DNA of 57,713 nucleotides from Ignavibacteriota bacterium (GTDB taxonomy: Bacteria; Bacteroidota; Ignavibacteria; Tepidaquicellales; OLB5): the NCBI GenBank assembly GCA_003820375.1, contig RPQH01000019.1, positions 1-57,713 on the forward strand, in the 5' to 3' direction. A model generated the notes under the pieces. That model saw only the letters and a program-made list of their open reading frames with translations. It ran no database searches and was not told the DNA's origin. Made by a program: the position numbers and the translations under genes. Position 1 is the first letter of the stretch; the number at the start of each line of letters is the position of its first letter. Of this stretch, positions 1 through 9,652 are shown piece after piece.

Positions 1-374
1 CAATACAATCCATCTCAATCTTTCCCAACACTATCACGTTTTGCATGTTTTGGGTTAAGTTATATATAATATAAGCGGTTACAGCCAACTTTTTGGTTAA
101 AATTTAGCTCAAAAATGGCGATTATGAACTGGAATCGCAATAAAACGGAATTCTACTAAACAGTTAGCGATAATAGTGAAGGCAAATCCTTGTTATATTT
201 TTAAGCATTTTGGTATAGTAGTTGTAGATGGGCATAATTGAAAATTTTCCTCACCCGTTAACTGTCGCATATTTTGTATTAATATAAAAGAAAAAGGACC
301 GGCTTTTCAGTCAGTCCTTTTTTCTATTGTGGTCTCTCTTAAAAAATAAGAGACGTTGTATTTAAGGAACACTC
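1..374. other. Gene-free left edge
   Basis: I see no coding region here. The stretch is A+T-rich. Its right part holds two hairpins downstream of the minus-strand lipoprotein gene that ends at 375: a terminator-like one at 291-323 and a second short one at 332-354 (GTCTC paired with GAGAC). Nothing recognisable was found in the first 280 bases. Confidence 0.6.
291..323 (-). terminator. Rho-independent terminator of the first lipoprotein gene
   Basis: AAAAAGGAC at 291-299 pairs with GTCCTTTTT at 314-322. Read on the minus strand, the stem is followed by a T-rich run, about 50 bases past the stop codon at 375. The A and T runs on both sides make it potentially bidirectional. Confidence 0.65.
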
Positions 375-1352
375 TTACGGTGCTACTGCATATGGTATTC
401 CAACAAGGTCAGTTGCAAACTCTGAAGGTGAATCATCAAAAAGCGATTTACGGGTTGCAGCACTGATAAAGCCGTTGAACCTTCCTATAATATGATTATT
501 ATAGATAGTAAATGTTCTTTCATATACCCTGTTCCATCCGCTGCCGCCTGGCGTACTTGAAATCATAACAAACGGTAGCCTGTGTAATCCCTGGTCATTT
601 TTTGCCCAGTGCCATGATACTATATCATTATCAGATTGTTTTGAGAATGTGTATACTTTTATTTTTACCTGGTCACCTGTATTTACCAGAGGTATCTGGC
701 TGTCATAATTCCTTGTTCTGAATATATTCTGTGTGAAATCAGGGCCGGTGAATATATATTTCAAAACATTACCTACATATACTTCAACCTTGTTTATCTC
801 AACAAAATCCGTACCGGTTTGAGGTGCGGTTGTCTGTCCATCTGCAATTGAAATCTTACAAAGCTGCCAATTGTATCTTGGTCTGTTAGAGTGTGATATT
901 CTTTTAAACACTGCATATCTTTTTATTACCTCAGTATACGGCTTTACTATAGTATCCAATACACCATTAACATTTGCAATGATAATGAAATTGCCATTTA
1001 TCGTTCTGGTAATATTAACCTTTTTTAAGCTGTCGCCATCATCAGCAATATTCAAATTTACATTTACATCGATAACTTTCCTGCCCCATTTATACAAAGA
1101 GTCAATCGTGTTATCGTAGTTATCATTGCCAACTGCGCCGCTGTCGTCAAGATCATTTGATTCATGTGTCATCAGGTCTTCATCGTTTTGATAACTGCTG
1201 TGCAATCCCTGGCTAATAAGCTCAAGCAAATATTCATTATCAGATTGGTTTCCTTCAGTTGTAGGATTTTCGCCGCATCCGGAAATAGCTAAAGTGAATA
1301 ATCCTGCAAATAGTAGTAGAATCAGTTCAAATTTAATTCTTTGTATTTTCAT
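375..1352 (-). CDS. Lipoprotein, paralogue of the next gene, function unknown
   Basis: A 325-residue protein. It begins with a lysine-containing n-region, a hydrophobic stretch and a lipobox ending in Ser-Gly-Cys (about residue 26), so it is probably a lipid-anchored envelope protein. A low-complexity acidic stretch follows (residues 30-75), then a conserved body without transmembrane segments. The neighbour at 1631-2608 has the same length and aligns throughout, sharing stretches such as GTDFVEINKVEVYV/GTDYVEMNKVEVYV and the C-terminal DLVGIPY. The two are therefore a tandem duplication that has since diverged. Each copy has its own terminator and a gap of about 280 bases separates them, so they are probably transcribed separately. 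I do not recognise the family and assign no function. Confidence 0.85.
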   Translation of the reverse strand: MKIQRIKFELILLLFAGLFTLAISGCGENPTTEGNQSDNEYLLELISQGLHSSYQNDEDLMTHESNDLDDSGAVGNDNYDNTIDSLYKWGRKVIDVNVNLNIADDGDSLKKVNITRTINGNFIIIANVNGVLDTIVKPYTEVIKRYAVFKRISHSNRPRYNWQLCKISIADGQTTAPQTGTDFVEINKVEVYVGNVLKYIFTGPDFTQNIFRTRNYDSQIPLVNTGDQVKIKVYTFSKQSDNDIVSWHWAKNDQGLHRLPFVMISSTPGGSGWNRVYERTFTIYNNHIIGRFNGFISAATRKSLFDDSPSEFATDLVGIPYAVAP

Positions 1353-1563
1353 TTAAATTTTTAAAAATTATTAAAAAATTCTTATTTCCTGCTAAATTAT
1401 TGCGAAAAGGAGTGGTTTTTCAGCAGATCGTTAACAATAACAAAAATAGCTACTTACATACGTCATATGAAATAACTTAAAAGTAGTATATTCCTTATTT
1501 AAACTAAATTACTGTTTTTACGGTATAATTGTTGACTTTGACTAATTTTAGCGGGAAATAAAA

Positions 1564-1589
1564 AAACCCTCCGGGGGATTGGAGGGTTT
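1564..1589 (-). terminator. Rho-independent terminator of the second lipoprotein gene
   Basis: A 9-base-pair stem, AAACCCTCC (1564-1572) with GGAGGGTTT (1581-1589), has an 8-base loop. On the minus strand it is followed by a T run (complement of the A run before 1564). It lies 42 bases past the stop of the 1631-2608 gene. Confidence 0.85.
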
Positions 1590-1630
1590 ACTATATAGTC
1601 CTTAATTAAGGATGCAATATGATTTTAAGT

Positions 1631-2608
1631 CTAATGCTCTACTCTGTAAGGTATGCCGACTAAATCTGATGCAAATTCTGTCGGTGAATCATCGTACAAC
1701 GATTTATGTGTTGATGCACTGATGAATCCATTGAACTTTCTTCCCGGTAAATGTGCACCGTACACTGTGAATGTCTTCTCATATGTTCTTACCCATCCTG
1801 AGCCGCTTGGAGTATTTGATGTCATTTCAAACGGTACTCTGTGGAAACCGAATGCATTTTTTGCCCAATGCCATGTTACTATATCCGGCTCCGGTTGTGT
1901 TGAGTATGTATATACTATTAATTTTACCTGGTCATTTGCATTTACATTCGGAATTTCTCCGCCAAACCTTCTTGTTGTGAATACATTCTCCGTGAAATCC
2001 GGTCCTTCAAATGTATATTTTAATACATTATCAACATATACTTCAACCTTGTTCATTTCAACATAATCTGTGCCTACCTGCGGAGCTGTGGTTTTGCCGT
2101 CTGCCATCGATACTTTATAAAGCTTCCAGTTGCTTCTGGGTCTTGGACCATGCCCAATCCTTTTGAACTCAACGTTTCTTGTAATTACTTCGGTATACGG
2201 TTTTATAATTGTATCCTGCACACCGCCAACGATTCCAAGAATTATAAAATTTCCTGTGATGGTTTTTGTTACTATAACTGTCTTGGTTGTGTCGCCTTCG
2301 GTAGTAATATTCAGGTTAACATTGACGTTTAATATTTTTCTGCCCCATTTTAATAATGAATCAATTGGTGTATCTCCGCCGCCCGGTCCATTATCAATAG
2401 CACCGCCGTCGTTAAGAGCGCTTGTGTCAGCAGCAAGCAAATCGTCTTCATCCTGTGCATTTACACCTTTTTTTACAACTTCCATTAAATATTCATCATC
2501 TGTCTGTTCGCCTGTTGATACTGATTCGCCGCAGCCTGCAATATAAAATGCAAATAACGCCACAGCCATCAAAATTAGTAAATTTCTTATAGATTTCGCT
2601 GTTTTCAT
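1631..2608 (-). CDS. Lipoprotein, paralogue of the preceding gene, function unknown
   Basis: A 325-residue predicted lipoprotein. The signal has basic residues at the start, a hydrophobic core and a lipobox ending Ala-Gly-Cys (about residue 26). An acidic and glycine-rich linker (about residues 30-80) contains a GGGD-type turn. The rest is a soluble, beta-rich domain shared with the 375-1352 product. Conserved positions include WGRKI near residue 88, ITGNFII near 115, the WHWAKN motif near 245 and DDSPTEFASDLVGIPY near the C-terminus. No catalytic motif is visible. Equal length and full-length similarity indicate duplication of a whole gene. I do not recognise the family; an extracytoplasmic binding or structural role is only an inference. 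Confidence 0.85.
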   Translation of the reverse strand: MKTAKSIRNLLILMAVALFAFYIAGCGESVSTGEQTDDEYLMEVVKKGVNAQDEDDLLAADTSALNDGGAIDNGPGGGDTPIDSLLKWGRKILNVNVNLNITTEGDTTKTVIVTKTITGNFIILGIVGGVQDTIIKPYTEVITRNVEFKRIGHGPRPRSNWKLYKVSMADGKTTAPQVGTDYVEMNKVEVYVDNVLKYTFEGPDFTENVFTTRRFGGEIPNVNANDQVKLIVYTYSTQPEPDIVTWHWAKNAFGFHRVPFEMTSNTPSGSGWVRTYEKTFTVYGAHLPGRKFNGFISASTHKSLYDDSPTEFASDLVGIPYRVEH

Positions 2609-2733
2609 TTCAAATCTCCCTTTGTATGTTAATAAAAAAATTTATGTTCCCTACCTGTTTGTATCTGTATGACAATACACAGTTGAAAAGGTTTAATGGA
2701 ATTGGAAAGATTCTCTGAATGGAAAGAAGTTTA

Positions 2734-2955
2734 GACCTATATTACTCACCTTACGCAATTTCGATAAATTCAGTCCTGAGTGGAGTCGAAGGACAATAGT
2801 AATAATGATTCGAAATATTTTGGTGAATATAAATCCTGTATTATCAGCTATCAGAGATTATCCGTATCTTCTTTACTATTGTCCTTTCCCGAGTACTCGG
2901 GACTCAGGACTGAATTGTATAGTTTCTTGATTTTTGCGTAAGGTGACCTATATTA
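2734..2955. mobile_element. Palindromic MITE-like element, copy A
   Basis: An element of about 200 bases (2745-2944) bounded by the direct repeat GACCTATATTA (2734-2744 and 2945-2955). Its ends are inverted repeats, TCACCTTACGCAA at the left and TTGCGTAAGGTGA at the right. Inside is a second pair of inverted arms containing TCAGTCCTGAG, GTCGAAGGACAATAGT and their complements. No coding capacity. The same ends recur at 9896-10075, 32144-32419 and 40892-41170. The direct-repeat flanks look like target-site duplication. It fills most of the gap between the lipoprotein genes on either side. Confidence 0.75.
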
Positions 2956-2975
2956 ATCTAATAAACATAAAAAAA

Positions 2976-3001
2976 CGTTACCAGTCAAGAGCCCGGTAAC
3001 G
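2976..3001 (-). terminator. Rho-independent terminator of the symporter/lipoprotein pair
   Basis: CGTTACC (2976-2982) pairs with GGTAACG (2995-3001). Seven A residues to the left become a T run on the minus strand. It sits about 95 bases beyond the stop codon at 3097. Confidence 0.8.
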
Positions 3002-3096
3002 GAAAAATATTAGCGTTAATACACTTGCACCGGTTTGTAAGTACGCAGTAATCCGGCAATTGCCGGACACTCCATACACTCAACAAACTCTATACA

Positions 3097-3909
3097 TTAT
3101 TTACCTAATGCACCATCCTTCTTCATCACATCAGCTAATACACTCAGCGGTATTACAACTTCCTTCGGTCCTTCTGCATATGATGCTACCTGGTATGCAG
3201 GAAATGTTACTACAAACTTGTCGCTTGTGAAATTGAACACGGAATAATTTTCCTTCTTTGGTCCCGCACCCTCTTTTATCCAGCGAAGATCGGGGTTCTG
3301 CTCGTATTCCTCTATCTGCTTTTTCAGCTCTTTAATGCAGTAATCCGATATTACTTTCATATAGCTTCCGTCAAATAATGATGAGAGCTTTATGACCTTA
3401 TTGTTTTTTAAATCATAATTTATTGAATAAAAGAATGTATTGGGGTGTGCCGCACCGGCAAACATTGTATAACCATCAAGACGGATGCTTATCACATCGT
3501 TTGTCATGTAGAAAATTGTATCGGCTATTTCATAAGCACTCTGGTAATCCACTCCGGGATTTTCCCATGATATCATTTCATTTTTAAATGTATCAACATG
3601 GTCTGTAACAAATTCTTTAATGTATTTATTAAAATTGTCTTCGGTTTCTTTGTTTGTAAAACCTTTTATCTGCGGGTACTTCACGTTAACAACATAATTA
3701 TATTTGGCACTTGAGTCATACATAGTCTCGTGTGTAATACTGTATTTTTCATCCGTTAAGCTTTTACTGCCTGAGATATTTTTTTCGCTTGCTGCATTTT
3801 TATCATTCGATACATTTTTGCCGCATGAGAAGTATGTGAATCCTGCAGAAGAAAATACTGTTATAAAAACAAATGATATTAAAAAAATATTAAATGAAAA
3901 TTTATTCAT
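3097..3909 (-). CDS. DUF3298/DUF4163-type lipoprotein
   Basis: A 270-residue protein with a hydrophobic N-terminus and a Cys at about residue 29 (TYFSCGK) that could be a lipobox; a Ser/Lys/Asn-rich linker follows. The body has the layout of extracytoplasmic RsiV-like DUF4163/DUF3298 proteins: a KYPQIKGF-type strand early on, a central FAGAAHPN motif (about residues 148-155) followed by the YDLKNNKVIKLSSLF strand-turn, and a C-terminal VIPLSVL strand. Proteins with this fold include lysozyme-binding anti-sigma domains, but many have no known role. Its start overlaps the end of the symporter gene by 8 bases, so the two are very likely co-transcribed and translationally coupled. Family assignment is fairly confident; function is not known. 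Confidence 0.75.
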   Translation of the reverse strand: MNKFSFNIFLISFVFITVFSSAGFTYFSCGKNVSNDKNAASEKNISGSKSLTDEKYSITHETMYDSSAKYNYVVNVKYPQIKGFTNKETEDNFNKYIKEFVTDHVDTFKNEMISWENPGVDYQSAYEIADTIFYMTNDVISIRLDGYTMFAGAAHPNTFFYSINYDLKNNKVIKLSSLFDGSYMKVISDYCIKELKKQIEEYEQNPDLRWIKEGAGPKKENYSVFNFTSDKFVVTFPAYQVASYAEGPKEVVIPLSVLADVMKKDGALGK

Positions 3910-5368
3910 GACTTTTAGTAAATAAATTTGAAATGTTTGCAGCTATTAAAGTAAAGCCAACTCCGATTATCGTGTACCACGTCCATGCAATATTTGTGAA
4001 ATATATAATAAATATCATTCCAATAATACCGGCAGCAAAGCCTATGATTGCATCGGTTTGCCTCACCTTCTTAAAAAATATTCCAAGCAGAAATGTTCCC
4101 AGCAATCCGCCGTATGTGAATGAAGCTATTGAAAGCCCAAGCTCAACTACTGCTTTGTTTGAATTCATAAATAAGAATGCAGATAAAATCAATACACCTG
4201 CCCATAACAACGAAACAAAGCGTGAAACACCAAGCAATTGTTCACCTGTTTTATTTTTTCCCCAGTACGGTTTGTATATATCGCTAACCAGTGTTGACGA
4301 TAAAGCTGATATAGAGCCGGATAAGGTTGACATAGCAGCCGCAAGCAATCCCGCAATGATAAATCCTGATATTCCGCTTGGCATGTGATTGATTATGAAG
4401 GTCGGAAAGACTTCATCCGATTTCATTACCCTGCCATTAAAGAATATATAGAGCAATGCACCAACAAACAAAAACAATGCAAACTGAACGAACACAATAA
4501 ATCCGCTGGTAATAAGTGCACGCTGAGCTTTCTTTAATGATTCTGTTGTAAGCAATCTTTGCACAATCAACTGGTCTGTGCCGTGTGATGCCATTGAAAG
4601 GAACATACCGCCAAGCACACTTGCGAAAAGCGTATACGGTTTATTGAAGAAATCACCAGCCCAGTAGAAGTTCAGAAAATCCAGTTTGCCTTTATCCGTA
4701 AGCTGTGAAATAGATTCTGGGAAGCTTATTGGAAGTACGCCGCTCAAAATAATTAATGCAAGTATTCCACCGCCAATATAAATGAACATCTGGATTACAT
4801 CTGTCCATATAACAGCACGCACACCGCCAATGTATGTATATACAAGGGTAACTGCCGCCATGAGTATAATGGAGATAGAATATATCTGCCAATCGGGTAC
4901 TCCAACAAATACATTATATCCTTTAAATATTATTGCAATAGGAATTGCAGTTGCAAACAACCTGACACCATCTGCAAATACACGCGTTACCATAAAAACA
5001 CTTGAAGCTATATTTTTTGTCTTTGCACCGAATCTTCTTTCAAGATACGCATAGGCAGTAAGCAGTTCGCCTTCAAAATATTTTGGAAGAAGAAAATAGC
5101 TTACAACAAATCTTCCGAGTATATACCCGATTGCAATCTGAAGGAAATTCAGATTGCCAACATATGCAACACCGGGTATGCTGATAAATGTTAATGCACT
5201 TGTTTCGGTTGCAACAACAGCAAAGCACACAGCCCACCAGGGAATGGCTTTTTCGCTGAGAAAATAATCTTTAGCTGTTTTTTGTTTACCGCCTTTTATT
5301 ATTCCGAAAGCAGCAACACCAATCAGGTAAACGATTATTATTATTATATCAAGGTAGGAAAAGTTCAT
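3902..5368 (-). CDS. Sodium:solute symporter (SSS family)
   Basis: A 488-residue polytopic inner-membrane protein with about 13 hydrophobic segments, the usual size for the SSS/SLC5 family. Family landmarks are the first helix ending in an AAFGIIKGG-type loop, the ATETSALTFISIPGVAY segment near residue 55 (the sodium-binding region in related transporters), and the TYIGGVRAVIWTDVIQ segment near residue 180. The transported substrate cannot be read from the sequence; relatives carry sugars, amino acids, vitamins or organic anions with sodium. The gene is first in a two-gene unit with the DUF3298-like lipoprotein. Upstream, at 5380-5425, is a short array of AGATTAGAGATT words. Confidence 0.88.
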   Translation of the reverse strand: MNFSYLDIIIIIVYLIGVAAFGIIKGGKQKTAKDYFLSEKAIPWWAVCFAVVATETSALTFISIPGVAYVGNLNFLQIAIGYILGRFVVSYFLLPKYFEGELLTAYAYLERRFGAKTKNIASSVFMVTRVFADGVRLFATAIPIAIIFKGYNVFVGVPDWQIYSISIILMAAVTLVYTYIGGVRAVIWTDVIQMFIYIGGGILALIILSGVLPISFPESISQLTDKGKLDFLNFYWAGDFFNKPYTLFASVLGGMFLSMASHGTDQLIVQRLLTTESLKKAQRALITSGFIVFVQFALFLFVGALLYIFFNGRVMKSDEVFPTFIINHMPSGISGFIIAGLLAAAMSTLSGSISALSSTLVSDIYKPYWGKNKTGEQLLGVSRFVSLLWAGVLILSAFLFMNSNKAVVELGLSIASFTYGGLLGTFLLGIFFKKVRQTDAIIGFAAGIIGMIFIIYFTNIAWTWYTIIGVGFTLIAANISNLFTKSHE

Positions 5369-6223
5369 TTACAAATATAAGGATTAAAGATTAGAGATTA
5401 CAGATTAGAGATTGTAGATTATGCCACAGGCATCCTTCGGACAGATTGCAGGAAAAACACTGCTTTAAATTTGCAAAATATACAGATAATATGACGACAT
5501 AATTAATCCCGAAAATATACATTTGGGTACATTGCATACACTTTTCCATTAGACACATGTGCTAATTATTTTTTTGCTGATTTTGAATCAATTTTGAGGT
5601 TTTAAGGTAAATTTTAACAATTAAAAACTCCGTAAGTGCTTTTATTATATATTAATTATAAGATATTAGTAAATATTGATGGTATTTTAAGAAGATTTTT
5701 ATGTAAAATTATATTGTGCAGCAGGATTTTTGCTGTAATACCGGGGGAAATTGAGCACTTTCGGTACCAAAAGGAAATTGCCATGTTCCCCGGTCAAAAT
5801 TCCGGGAGTTTCAGGATATTTTTACTGGAGCAATCTGCAATAAATATATACCGCAATTATTAGCGTCGCATTATTTCTATTTTATTATTTATCCTGTTGG
5901 TGAAAATAGATCGAGGACAAGGGGTGATTCGTTTTAAGTAACCATAATCTTTCTTATTTGAAAAATTTGCTCAATACTTAAAGACATTACTATTGAATAA
6001 TCACCCCTTGCTTTATAATTCCCGCATGGGTTGAAATCAAGGGGTGATTTTTCAGTATTCAAATCTTACAATGTTTATCCAATTCTTCGGATAAGAAAAA
6101 ATCATAGTTATTTATAACGAATCACCCCTTGTCCTCAATATTTCTTAAACCTTATAAACCTTATAAACCTTATAAACCTTATAAACCTTATAAACCTTAT
6201 AAACCTTATGAACCTTATAAACC
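5369..6223. other. Long intergenic region with repeats
   Basis: No supported gene. Near the left edge (5380-5425) lies a short tandem array of GATTAGAGATTACA-like units. The middle (5430-5900) is plain A+T-rich sequence with no open frame I can support. The right third holds the alternating CAAGGGGTGATT element (5913-6136) and a 9-base tandem array that runs into the stop codon of the oligopeptidase gene. Confidence 0.6.
5913..6136. repeat. CAAGGGGTGATT element, copy 1
   Basis: Four copies of CAAGGGGTGATT alternate in orientation: forward at 5918-5929, reverse within 5998-6010, forward at 6038-6049, reverse at 6120-6131. The outer pair extends to a 21-base inverted repeat starting GAGGACAAGG (5913-5933 with 6116-6136). 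The inner 52 bases (5998-6049) are nearly identical to those of copy 2 at 8508-8558. No coding capacity; it can fold as nested or as side-by-side hairpins. Confidence 0.8.
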
Positions 6224-6231
6224 TTATGAAC
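6147..6231 (-). repeat. 9-base tandem array at the 3' end of the oligopeptidase gene
   Basis: About nine units of AAACCTTAT (GGTTTATAA in the sense of the gene), the last ones degenerate (GAACCTTAT, TGAACTCAT). The stop codon at 6224-6226 lies inside the array, so the final residues Met-Ser-Ser of the protein appear to be encoded by repeat units. Confidence 0.85.
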
Positions 6232-8269
6232 TCATCACACCAAAGCTCTTCAATATAAAAGCAAACTCATATGCCATTTGCTTATACATGTTGTATCTTC
6301 CGGATGGTCCGAAATGAGCCGAATCAAATTCTGTTAAGAGCAGAACAACATTACCGTCCGGGTTAAGCTCCCTCATCTTAGCAGTATATTTTGCCGGTTC
6401 CCAGAACGGTACATTAGCATCATTTAAGCCTGTAGTAAGAAGTATTTGCGGGTAATCTTTTGCTTCAATATTTTCGTATGGTGAATATGATTTAAGATAA
6501 TCGTATTCCTCTTTAATATTTGGATTGCCAAGCTCGCCAAAATGTACTGCAGAATTTTCAACACCTGGGTCAAATAAATTATTCAGAATATCCACAGCAG
6601 GTACTTTAGCAATAATGCACTTGAACAGGTCAGGTCTCATGTTTGTAACTGCACCCATCAAAGTACCGCCTGCACTTGCTCCAATTGCGGCAATACCTCC
6701 TTTATATGTATAACCTTCTTTTATAAGAAATTCAGAACAGCTTATGAAATCTTTAAATGTATTTTTCTTATTCATCAGCTTTCCATCAGTATACCAATTT
6801 TCACCCAGTTCGCCCCCGCCTCTTATATGAGCAACAGCATATATAAACCCCCTGTCAAGCAATGATAGCCGGGCTGCTGAAAACCAGATTTCGGAACTTA
6901 TACCGTATGAACCGTATGAATGAAGGAAAAGCGGATTTTTTCCATTCATCTCAATACCTTTTTTATAAACTAAAGAAACAGGTATCAGCTTTCCATCGTG
7001 TGATGGTGCAAGGCGTCTTTCCGTAATATATTCATCCTTATTATATCCGCCGGGCACTTCGGTTTGTTTAAGCAGAAAGTTTGCCGGCTTTTCCATATCG
7101 TGGTCATAATACGATAGCGGTGTGGTGAATGACATGTAAGTATATCTTATATATTTTGTATCAAACTCATAGTTATCAGAAGGGTAAATGGTGTAAACAG
7201 GTTCAGGAAACTCCACGTAATGTGATTCGTTGTTTTTCAGGTTAATAACTTTTATTTTATTCAACCCGTAATCTCTTTCAATTAAAACAAGGTATTCCTT
7301 AAACATCCACATATCTTCAATCTTAACGGATTCTTTTTCAGGAATAAATTCCTTCCAGTTTTTTATTCCGGGATTATTAACCGGTGCTGTCATTACCCGG
7401 TAATTTGGAGCATTGTAATTTGTTAATATGTAGAAATAATCTCCGTTATGTTCTATTGAAAATTTTATATCTTTTGTTCTTTTTTCAATTATTACGGGTT
7501 CGCTTTCAGGATTATCTGCATCGATATAATATGCTTCAGTTTCTGTAAAGCAACCTGAATTCAATAATGTATATTTTTTTGAATTCGATTTTGATATATA
7601 CATCCAGAACTTATCATCTTTTTCTTCCAATAAAAGCTTGTCATTTTCCTGCTTCTCTCCAATGCAATGCCTGAAAAACTGCTTTCCCATATTTCCCCTC
7701 TCATAAACAGCATAGTATAAGTGCTCACTGTCATTTGCCCACTCCAAACCGCCAACAGATTTTAAAGTATCTTCAATCATGTTACCTGTCTGAAGGTTTT
7801 TAAAATATACTTTATGCGAGTGGTCTCCTTTGCTGTCAACAGCATATACAAGAATTTTATTATCAGGACTTGGTTCAATGAATACACTGCAGTACGGTAA
7901 TTCCTCTGCTATCTTATTTACATCCAATATCATCTCCTCATTTACATCACCGATTTTCTTTCTGAAATAAATAGGATAGTCTTTGCCTGTTTCTCTCTTA
8001 TTGTAATACATATAATCACCTCTTTTATAAGGTACAGAGTCATCATCCTCTTTTATTCTGCTTATTGTCTCATTGTATATTTTTTCCTGAAGCGGCTTAA
8101 CATCTTCCATGTATGCTTCAGTATAATTGTTTTCTGCTTTAAGATACTCAATAACTTCCGGATTATTTTTATCCTTCAGCCACTGGTAATTGTCTATTCG
8201 CACATCATCATGATTAATAATTTCAACCGGGATTTTTTTTGCTTTTGGAGGAGTCATATTTGTATTCAT
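6224..8269 (-). CDS. Oligopeptidase B (prolyl oligopeptidase family, S9A)
   Basis: A 681-residue serine peptidase, the usual length for oligopeptidase B, which cleaves short peptides after basic residues. The N-terminal two thirds (about 80-410) form the seven-bladed propeller that restricts access to the active site. The C-terminal alpha/beta hydrolase domain carries the catalytic triad: Ser532 in GASAGG, Asp617 in GLNDANV and His652 in DSAHFG. The RGGGELG motif at about 483-489 and the HSYGSYG oxyanion-region motif near 450 also fit the family. There is no signal peptide, so it is probably cytoplasmic. The gene is monocistronic, set between two CAAGGGGTGATT elements, and its 3' end runs into a tandem array. 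Confidence 0.92.
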   Translation of the reverse strand: MNTNMTPPKAKKIPVEIINHDDVRIDNYQWLKDKNNPEVIEYLKAENNYTEAYMEDVKPLQEKIYNETISRIKEDDDSVPYKRGDYMYYNKRETGKDYPIYFRKKIGDVNEEMILDVNKIAEELPYCSVFIEPSPDNKILVYAVDSKGDHSHKVYFKNLQTGNMIEDTLKSVGGLEWANDSEHLYYAVYERGNMGKQFFRHCIGEKQENDKLLLEEKDDKFWMYISKSNSKKYTLLNSGCFTETEAYYIDADNPESEPVIIEKRTKDIKFSIEHNGDYFYILTNYNAPNYRVMTAPVNNPGIKNWKEFIPEKESVKIEDMWMFKEYLVLIERDYGLNKIKVINLKNNESHYVEFPEPVYTIYPSDNYEFDTKYIRYTYMSFTTPLSYYDHDMEKPANFLLKQTEVPGGYNKDEYITERRLAPSHDGKLIPVSLVYKKGIEMNGKNPLFLHSYGSYGISSEIWFSAARLSLLDRGFIYAVAHIRGGGELGENWYTDGKLMNKKNTFKDFISCSEFLIKEGYTYKGGIAAIGASAGGTLMGAVTNMRPDLFKCIIAKVPAVDILNNLFDPGVENSAVHFGELGNPNIKEEYDYLKSYSPYENIEAKDYPQILLTTGLNDANVPFWEPAKYTAKMRELNPDGNVVLLLTEFDSAHFGPSGRYNMYKQMAYEFAFILKSFGVMSS

Positions 8270-8340
8270 TGCTGCAGATTAATTAGTTAATTATTGTTTT
8301 CACAAAAATATAGAATGGATTTTTAAAATTACAGTTTATT

Positions 8341-8697
8341 TTGTCTGAATCACAGATTAACACAGATTAATATGATTACTATGATTAAATGATTTAAAGG
8401 ACAAGGGGTTTAAAATGTATAGAGGACAAGGGGTGATTCGTCAATGGAAAGATGATTTTAAATTTATCCAACAATCTTTTTGAAAGTGAAAGACTTTAAT
8501 AACGAAAAATCACCCCTTGCTTTATAATTTCTGCAGGGGTTGAAATCAAGGGGTGATTATTCATGATTAATAATCTTACGAATTATTACAACTATTCTAT
8601 AATTAACATTATTCCATCTATTGACGAATCACCCCTTGTCCTCCAAGCATTCTGTAATTATACAAATCAGGTTAATCTGTTTAATCTGTGACTCAAG
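8341..8697. repeat. CAAGGGGTGATT element, copy 2, inside inverted ACAGATTAA arms
   Basis: The core (8422-8643) has an outer inverted repeat of 24 bases beginning GAGGACAAGG (8422-8445 with 8620-8643) and an inner hairpin (8508-8558) almost identical to copy 1. An extra partial word, GGACAAGGGG, lies at 8399-8408. Outside the core, AATCACAGATTAACACAG at about 8348-8365 is matched in inverted form by AATCTGTTTAATCTGTGACT at about 8673-8692, so the element sits between a further pair of inverted arms. No gene is present between the oligopeptidase and dehydrogenase genes. Confidence 0.75.
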
Positions 8698-8710
8698 ATT
8701 TTTTAATCAT

Positions 8711-8753
8711 CGACTCAACGAACTCTATAAACTCTACGGACTCAAAGAACTCA
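8711..8753 (-). repeat. 9-base degenerate array at the stop codon of the dehydrogenase gene
   Basis: Units such as GACTCAACG, AACTCTATA, AACTCTACG, GACTCAAAG and AACTCATTC follow each other with a 9-base period and run into the stop codon at 8751-8753. In gene sense the units read GAGTTNNNN, like the other arrays found after stop codons in this window. Confidence 0.65.
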
Positions 8754-9527
8754 TTCCATGCTAAATCCATACTTCAAAAATCCGCCGTCAACAGCAATGC
8801 ACTCGCCTGTAATATATGATGAAGCGGGCATGCACAAAAATGCAGCGGCTGATGCTACTTCGGAGGTTTCTCCAACCCTGTTCATCGGAGTTCTGCTTAA
8901 TACCCTGTTAAGATAATCTTCCTTCATTAGCAGCGGCTCGGTCAGTGATGTTCTTATGTACCAGGGTGCAATTGCATTTACCCTTATATTATCTTTTGCC
9001 CATTCCACTGCAAGGTATTTTGTTAGCTGGTTTATTCCGCCTTTAGTTAATGCATAAGAAGAGCCCGTTCCGACAGATACCATTCCCGCAACAGATGAAA
9101 TATTTACAATTGCAGCATCACCTGATTTTTTCAATAACGGATGAAATAATTTACACATCTCATAAACGGAAAGCATGTTCAGCTCAACAAGCTCCTTCAA
9201 ATCATCTTCAGATGTATCAAGTGTTTTTAACCTGTTATTTCTTCCTGCGTTATTGATAAGGATATCAAGCTTGCCCCACCTGTTTTCAATTTCATTAAAT
9301 AATTCTTTTCTCTGCTCAGCGTTTGTAACATCGCATATCCTGCCGGATAATTTATATCCCTTGCTGCTAAATTCAATTATTGTATCATTTAGATCCTGTT
9401 CATTTCTTCCAATGGTAAATACTTCAGCACCAAGAGAGAGCAGTTCTTCGGCAATAGCTTTTCCAATACCTTTTGTCCCGCCTGTAACAAGAGCGGTTTT
9501 ATTTTGTAATGTCCAGTGTGAGTTCAT
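8751..9527 (-). CDS. Short-chain dehydrogenase/reductase
   Basis: A 258-residue classical SDR with a single Rossmann domain. The cofactor motif TGGTKGIG is at residues 15-22, the NNAG motif at 92-95, the catalytic Ser at 144/145 in NISSVAG, and Tyr158 with Lys162 complete the YxxxK motif. RNEQD after the second strand suggests a preference for NADP(H), because an arginine there usually binds the 2'-phosphate. The overall sequence resembles the tropinone-reductase-like branch, whose members reduce assorted ketones; the substrate cannot be told from sequence. It is a single-gene unit on the minus strand with a tandem array at its stop codon. Confidence 0.88.
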   Translation of the reverse strand: MNSHWTLQNKTALVTGGTKGIGKAIAEELLSLGAEVFTIGRNEQDLNDTIIEFSSKGYKLSGRICDVTNAEQRKELFNEIENRWGKLDILINNAGRNNRLKTLDTSEDDLKELVELNMLSVYEMCKLFHPLLKKSGDAAIVNISSVAGMVSVGTGSSYALTKGGINQLTKYLAVEWAKDNIRVNAIAPWYIRTSLTEPLLMKEDYLNRVLSRTPMNRVGETSEVASAAAFLCMPASSYITGECIAVDGGFLKYGFSME

Positions 9528-9652
9528 AAGTTAATTTTTTTATGAATTTACTAATAACTGTAATTTTAATTAAGCCCAATAATTGTAAAGAACGCCCCCT
9601 CTCCCGGCACATAGGCGTCAAGTTAAAGAAAGAGGAATCAAAATATATAAAA

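Noticed and set aside
3704..5054. Open frames opposite the symporter and DUF3298 genes
   Set aside because: Antisense to genes with recognisable families; no supporting signals.
6129..6317. Open frame rich in KPYKPY repeats on the plus strand
   Set aside because: It is the translation of the 9-base array and the antisense of the oligopeptidase gene end; a 9-base unit stays open in frame by nature.
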